Source: CAZAGT01 sp964484515
Lineage (GTDB): Bacteria > Desulfobacterota > DSM-4660 > Desulfatiglandales > HGW-15
Assembly (NCBI GenBank): GCA_964484515.1
Contig: CAZAGT010000194.1
Location: 1 to 9,295, forward strand
Length of the DNA stretch: 9,295 nt
Reading direction: 5' to 3'
Below, piece by piece: positions 6,198 to 9,295 of this stretch (position 1 is its first letter; every line of letters begins with the position of its first letter). The position numbers were made by a program, and so were the translations under genes. A model generated the notes under the pieces. The model saw nothing but the letters and a program-made list of their open reading frames with translations, was not told the origin of the DNA and made no database searches.

Positions 6198-7346
6198 TTA
6201 CCTCAATTGAGACAAGATCCCACGCGCAATGACAAGACGCTGGACCTCACTTGTTCCTTCATAGATCTCAGTGATCTTCGCGTCCCGGAAATAGCGCTCT
6301 ACGTCGTATTCCTTGCTGTAGCCATACCCCCCGTGAATCTGTAACGCCAGACTTGTCACCCGTGAGGCTACCGTACTGCAATAAAGCTTGGCCATGGCGG
6401 CCTCGGTACCGAATGACTGCCCCTCGTCTCGCAGAGCACCGGCCCTGTAAAGGAGGAGTCTTGCCGCGTCGGTTTCTGTTGCCATGTCGGCCAAGTAGTT
6501 CTGAATCGTTTGAAAGGATGCAATCGGCTTTTTGAATTGTTGACGCTCTTTCGCATAGGTCACGGCGGCTTCAAGAGCGGACTGACAGATGCCCAGTGCC
6601 TGGGCACCGATGCCGATTCGTCCTGTATCCAAGGCGTTGAGCCCTATTTTCATACCGTCGCCGGGCTGGCCGAGCATATGGCTCGTCGGCACCCTCACAT
6701 TCTCCAGGAAGAGTGATGAAACAGGATTTGCACGCATGCCGCACAAATCCTCCAATTCGCCGACAGAGAAGCCCGGGGTCCCTTTCTCTACGATGAAAAG
6801 ACTGGGCACCGCGCGCTTACCATCAGATACCGTCCTCGCAAAGATCAGGGCCAGCCCGCATACACCGCCGTTCGTGACGAATACCTTGGTACCGTTGATG
6901 ATGTATTCACCGCCCTCCCGGATAGCGATCGTCTCTACGGCGCTGGCATCAGAACCGGCATTTGCTTCGGTAAGGCAAAAAGCCCCGATGTGTTCACCGC
7001 TGGCCAGCCGCGGCAAGAAGCGCTTTTTCTGCTCAGCGCTCCCAAACTGAACGATCGGATAAGCACTGACGCTATTGTGTACCGAAATACAGAGCCCAAC
7101 ACCTGCGCACACCCGCGAGAGCTCTTCGATGACGATCGCACTGCTGATCGAGTCCAATTCTGCCCCGCCATATTCTCTTGGAATCTGGAGACCGAAATAC
7201 CCTAAGGATCGCATTTTATCGACGACCTCCCAGGGAAAGTGGGAGTCACGATCGATCTCGTAGGCGATCGGTCCGAGTTCGGTCTCCGCGAACCGGCGTA
7301 CGTTCTTGCGCACGGCCTTGTGTTTCATGCAGGGGTTGAAATCCAA
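6198..7346 (-). CDS. acyl-CoA dehydrogenase
   Basis: A 382-residue flavoprotein that inserts a trans-2 double bond into an acyl-CoA and passes the electrons to ETF. Domains: N-terminal helical (1-115), middle beta with FCLTEANAGSDASA (123-136) and GTKVFVTNG (152-160), C-terminal helical with DTGRIGIGAQALG (240-252), ERQQFKKPI (267-275) and QIHGGYGYSKEYDVERYFRD (336-355). The catalytic base is E363 in IYEGTSE, the place used by short/medium-chain and butyryl-CoA dehydrogenases. Chain-length preference is not readable. I chose a TTG start at 7346: AGAGGA lies 8 nt upstream and it gives the usual beginning (M)DFN. A GTG at 7382 would add 12 residues that do not look like the family and lacks a spaced RBS. 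First gene of the operon with etfB and etfA; a possible promoter lies at 7442-7470. Confidence 0.94.
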   Translation of the reverse strand: MDFNPCMKHKAVRKNVRRFAETELGPIAYEIDRDSHFPWEVVDKMRSLGYFGLQIPREYGGAELDSISSAIVIEELSRVCAGVGLCISVHNSVSAYPIVQFGSAEQKKRFLPRLASGEHIGAFCLTEANAGSDASAVETIAIREGGEYIINGTKVFVTNGGVCGLALIFARTVSDGKRAVPSLFIVEKGTPGFSVGELEDLCGMRANPVSSLFLENVRVPTSHMLGQPGDGMKIGLNALDTGRIGIGAQALGICQSALEAAVTYAKERQQFKKPIASFQTIQNYLADMATETDAARLLLYRAGALRDEGQSFGTEAAMAKLYCSTVASRVTSLALQIHGGYGYSKEYDVERYFRDAKITEIYEGTSEVQRLVIARGILSQLR

Positions 7347-7354
7347 TGCGTCGT

Positions 7355-7360
7355 TCCTCT
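7355..7360 (-). promoter_or_regulatory. ribosome binding site supporting a TTG start for acd
   Basis: AGAGGA on the - strand is 8 nt from TTG at 7346-7344. The alternative GTG at 7382 has only CAGG directly abutting it, too close to act as a Shine-Dalgarno site. Confidence 0.5.
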
Positions 7361-7441
7361 TTATTCCATTGCAAACCTTCACCCTGAATTGCGGAAGGTC
7401 TTCTCGCAGTTCGGATGTTCTTAGGGGCTGTTTTGCGGGGA

Positions 7442-7470
7442 TAAATAACCTAGGCGTTCCTGAAAATCAA
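7442..7470 (-). promoter_or_regulatory. candidate sigma70 promoter for acd-etfB-etfA
   Basis: On the - strand TTGATT (7470-7465) is followed after exactly 17 nt by TATTTA (7447-7442), an AT-rich island in otherwise GC-rich DNA. The -35 matches consensus at four of six positions and the -10 at three of six. A transcript would begin near 7435 and have a leader of about 90 nt. It is the best candidate between the two hairpins downstream of ogt and the acd start. Confidence 0.35.
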
Positions 7471-7567
7471 TAAGATGTTGCCGAGACCGAAAGAACAAAC
7501 GGATGGAGGAATCCATCGAGGGGCAACGAGGGAGTCACGGGCGGAGTTAGCAGGCACCGGGAGAGCG

Positions 7568-7606
7568 GAAGTCAAACTTCAGACCGGGGAATCCTCAGGA
7601 TTCCCC
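7568..7606 (-). terminator. tandem hairpins downstream of ogt (probable terminator without U-tract)
   Basis: A perfect inverted repeat GGGGAATCC-TCA-GGATTCCCC (7586-7594 with 7598-7606, 9-bp stem, 3-nt loop) begins 17 nt past the ogt stop. A smaller stem GAAGT-CAA-ACTTC (7568-7572 with 7576-7580) follows it in the direction of transcription. No T-run follows on either strand, so this is not a classic intrinsic terminator. It may end or protect the ogt transcript, or act in both directions, and it separates ogt from the acd operon. Confidence 0.55.
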
Positions 7607-7622
7607 TCAAGAAGGGATCGTC

Positions 7623-8090
7623 TCAGCCGAGATGATTGGCCTCGAGGTTCAGGAGCCACTCCTTGCGCCATAGGCCTCCACCGTAGCCGGTCAGAGAGCC
7701 GTCGGCTCCGATGACCCGATGGCAGGGGATGATAATGGCGATGGGATTATGATGATTGGCGGAACCGACAGCACGAGAGGCGTTCGGTTTACCGATAGCG
7801 CGGGCGACCTCTCCATAGGAGGCGACTTCACCATAAGGAATGCGCTCAAGCTGTCGCCAGACCTTCTGCTGGAACTCCGTGCCTTCGGTTTTCAGAGGGA
7901 CTGAAAATTCTTTGCGCTTTCCCCTGAAGTATTCATCGATCTGCTCGACGCAGGTCTCCAGACAGCTGGGTAATCTCGCATCGCCTCTCGGTTCTCCATC
8001 AACAAAATTGAGCTCCAGAACACTTTCAGCGGTACCCACGATTTCGATTGCTCCGATGGGCGAGACATAAATGGCCTTCGACTTTTCCAT
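7623..8090 (-). CDS. ogt: methylated-DNA--[protein]-cysteine S-methyltransferase
   Basis: A 155-residue suicide DNA-repair protein that moves the alkyl group from O6-alkylguanine (and O4-alkylthymine) in DNA onto its own cysteine. Seen: an N-terminal beta domain (1-65) starting with YVSPIGAIEIVG, then the DNA-binding domain with FQQKVWRQLERIPYGEVASYGEVA (73-96), SRAVGSANHHNP (105-116, including the presumed arginine finger R106), the active site PCHRV (122-126, C123 nucleophile) and the closing GYGGGLWRKEWLL (135-147). Length fits the short Ogt type without an Ada regulatory domain. AAGGGAG lies 8 nt before the ATG. It stands 177 bp after the SDR gene on the same strand and is followed by a strong hairpin pair, so it may be monocistronic or the end of an SDR-ogt transcript. 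The symbol follows the E. coli family name. Confidence 0.95.
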   Translation of the reverse strand: MEKSKAIYVSPIGAIEIVGTAESVLELNFVDGEPRGDARLPSCLETCVEQIDEYFRGKRKEFSVPLKTEGTEFQQKVWRQLERIPYGEVASYGEVARAIGKPNASRAVGSANHHNPIAIIIPCHRVIGADGSLTGYGGGLWRKEWLLNLEANHLG

Positions 8091-8267
8091 GGCGATTCAC
8101 TCCCTTGTCAGCACCACCGCTTGCCGCAGCAGCGGCCCGTTTGATTGATCGGGAAACTTCGTGAAAGCGATACTTGGACTTGACATCTTCAGGTCTTTCG
8201 ACGTGACTGACCGGGCGACAAGGAATCAGAGACCTCATTTCATGAAGTTCCATACGCGTGGTCGGCT
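8091..8267. other. spacer between SDR and ogt with a small GC-rich hairpin
   Basis: This 177-bp spacer contains GCCGC-AGCA-GCGGC (8123-8127 with 8132-8136), a 5-bp GC stem with no T-run, possibly a weak terminator or pause after the SDR gene. An open frame (8253-8026, 75 codons) crosses it into ogt but has no RBS and no recognisable pattern. I do not call it a gene. Confidence 0.3.
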
Positions 8268-9041
8268 CTAAGTCCAGGCATCACCGGGGTTTTGAGTGCA
8301 GTATTTACCACCAGAGATTTCGATGAAGGTCCCGGTCATGTAGGATGCCATATCAGAGGCTGCAAAGAGGATGGTGCTTGCCACCTCATCGCAATCACCC
8401 ACGCGATGTAAAGCGATGGGGTTTAAGAGTGCCTCTCCCTTGGCTTCAATGGTTGGCGCCGTCATTTGGGTCTCGATGACCCCCGGGATGTAACCGATCA
8501 CACGGATATTGTAAGGTGCGAGCTCCGCGGCGAGCGATTTCGTCATGCTGTAGACGGCAGCCTTAGAGGCGGCGTAAGCGCCGGAGCCCGTCGCCGGCAT
8601 CAAAGAAGCGAATGAGGCCGCGTTGATCAGGACCCCGCCGCCGCGTTTCTTGATTTTGTCCGCCGCAATAAGCCCGCCGTAATAGACGGATTTCACATTT
8701 ACGTCCATGGTTAGCTGCCACTGCTCTTCGGTCGTATCGATAATCTTCTTGGGCACGAAGACACCGGCATTACTGATCCAGATGTCGATGCCCCCGAAGT
8801 GCCGTTCAACATTGTCTGCAAATGAAAAGATCTTCGCACGGTTCGATACATCGACCGGTTCACCGTACGCTTCGATCCCCTTACCCTTGAGCTCTTTAAG
8901 TGTCGCTTCCACTTCGGTTGGGATTTCGTTACAAATGGCGATCTGAGCCCCTGCCTTGGCAAAAGTTTGTGCGATGGCCAGCCCAATCCCGCGTGTGCTT
9001 CCCGTGACGACAGCGACCTTATCGTTCAAGTTAACATCCAT
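8268..9041 (-). CDS. short-chain dehydrogenase/reductase (classical SDR)
   Basis: A 257-residue NAD(P)-dependent oxidoreductase of the classical SDR family, near the FabG/3-oxoacyl reductase and glucose-1-dehydrogenase branch. Seen: cofactor motif TGSTRGIG (13-20), VDV with D64, NAG (91-93), active-site N115, S143, Y156 and K160 (YAASK), then IPGVIETQM (185-193) and a C-terminal FIEISGGKYCTQNPGDAW in place of the usual DGG ending. The catalytic tetrad is complete. The residues after the second strand (CNE) do not clearly decide NAD against NADP. The start at 9041 is fixed by GGGAGG (9053-9048), 6 nt upstream; an in-frame upstream codon at 9065 has no RBS. The substrate is unknown. Nearby genes for acyl-CoA chemistry would suit a 3-hydroxyacyl role, but it is separated from them by ogt and this is not evidence of a link. 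Confidence 0.95.
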   Translation of the reverse strand: MDVNLNDKVAVVTGSTRGIGLAIAQTFAKAGAQIAICNEIPTEVEATLKELKGKGIEAYGEPVDVSNRAKIFSFADNVERHFGGIDIWISNAGVFVPKKIIDTTEEQWQLTMDVNVKSVYYGGLIAADKIKKRGGGVLINAASFASLMPATGSGAYAASKAAVYSMTKSLAAELAPYNIRVIGYIPGVIETQMTAPTIEAKGEALLNPIALHRVGDCDEVASTILFAASDMASYMTGTFIEISGGKYCTQNPGDAWT

Positions 9042-9047
9042 CGGTAT

Positions 9048-9053
9048 CCTCCC
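9048..9053 (-). promoter_or_regulatory. ribosome binding site that fixes the SDR start
   Basis: GGGAGG on the - strand is 6 nt from the ATG at 9041-9039. It excludes the longer frame opening at 9065. Confidence 0.8.
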
Positions 9054-9129
9054 AGATGGGGCCAAGAACCCGTATTCCCATTGCCGCTTTAACTTTGAGC
9101 CGGTGTAGATAACCTTAACCGGTGACGGG

Positions 9130-9157
9130 CTGACAGCTCAAACCTGACGGCTCAGTG
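9130..9157. repeat. degenerate heptamer tract, 4 units
   Basis: Four consecutive 7-nt units begin with CT: ctgacag, ctcaaac, ctgacgg, ctcagtg. Alternate units are more alike, so it can also be read as two copies of a 14-mer. The tract lies in the non-coding region upstream of the SDR gene. Confidence 0.5.
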
Positions 9158-9186
9158 GCCAATCCGAAGTGCTCAAGTACCAGACC

Positions 9187-9207
9187 CTGGTGAGCTGAGA
9201 GCTATGA
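9187..9207. repeat. second short heptamer tract near the right edge
   Basis: Three adjacent 7-nt units, ctggtga, gctgaga and gctatga, share a loose xCTxxGA pattern with the tract 30 bp to the left. Weak on its own. The rest of 9042-9295 shows no gene on either strand; the last 80 bases may belong to a feature cut by the window edge. Confidence 0.35.
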
Positions 9208-9295
9208 GTTAACCCTAACGTTGCAAAAGTCGAGGATGCCGCAGATTCAAGACGCCGAGGGTGCAGCCGTAGTTACCTACTGCAAGCCCGAGGCA

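Noticed and set aside
8026..8253. A 75-codon - strand frame between SDR and ogt
   Set aside because: It has no Shine-Dalgarno sequence, overlaps the first 65 bases of ogt in another frame and has a low-complexity Arg/Ala-rich composition. It could be real only if conserved in relatives.
9100..9124. CCGGTG repeated at 9100-9105 and 9119-9124 upstream of the SDR gene
   Set aside because: Two 6-bp copies 19 bp apart are easily due to chance at this base composition, and no operator pattern is recognised.

Overview
This is bacterial chromosomal DNA of moderately high GC (roughly 55% by eye), densely packed with metabolic and housekeeping genes. I see no phage, transposase, CRISPR, tRNA or rRNA signals. 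The phylum cannot be fixed from the window. The acyl-CoA dehydrogenase/EtfBA cluster resembles those of anaerobic or syntrophic lineages, and the intergenic DNA carries degenerate 7-nt repeats. An environmental genome would fit, and the run of Ns shows this is a scaffold with an unfilled gap.

Layout. The left third reads on the + strand: an extended-SDR NAD-dependent epimerase/dehydratase (211-1194), an ADP-ribosylglycohydrolase (1518-2306) and a 2-keto-4-pentenoate hydratase-like enzyme (2472-3284). These are separated by 165-323 bp and so are probably not one operon. From about 3400 to the right end everything reads on the - strand. Starting from the right, these genes are a short-chain dehydrogenase (9041-8268), a methylated-DNA--cysteine methyltransferase (8090-7623), then a tight three-gene operon: acyl-CoA dehydrogenase (7346-6198), etfB (6192-5354) and etfA (5357-4356). 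A small DUF2695-like protein (4226-3972) and a 54-residue single-pass membrane protein (3587-3423) lie downstream.

How the genes work together. The clear functional unit is acd-etfB-etfA. The dehydrogenase oxidises an acyl-CoA (or reduces an enoyl-CoA), and the EtfAB heterodimer carries the electrons. Gene order and the EtfB sequence type recall the electron-bifurcating Bcd-EtfAB cluster of clostridia, but bifurcation is only an inference. The other genes look like independent single functions: nucleotide-sugar or small-molecule redox, removal of ADP-ribose, enol-acid hydration and DNA alkylation repair.

The etfB gene spans a 10-base N run at 5851-5860. Its two halves are in different frames, which I read as a placeholder gap of the wrong length and not as a real frameshift.

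The least explained parts are the 54-residue membrane protein, the long leader region to its right (3588-3971), the DUF2695-like protein next to etfA, and the 7-nt repeat tracts in several intergenic regions. I found no convincing new multi-gene system.
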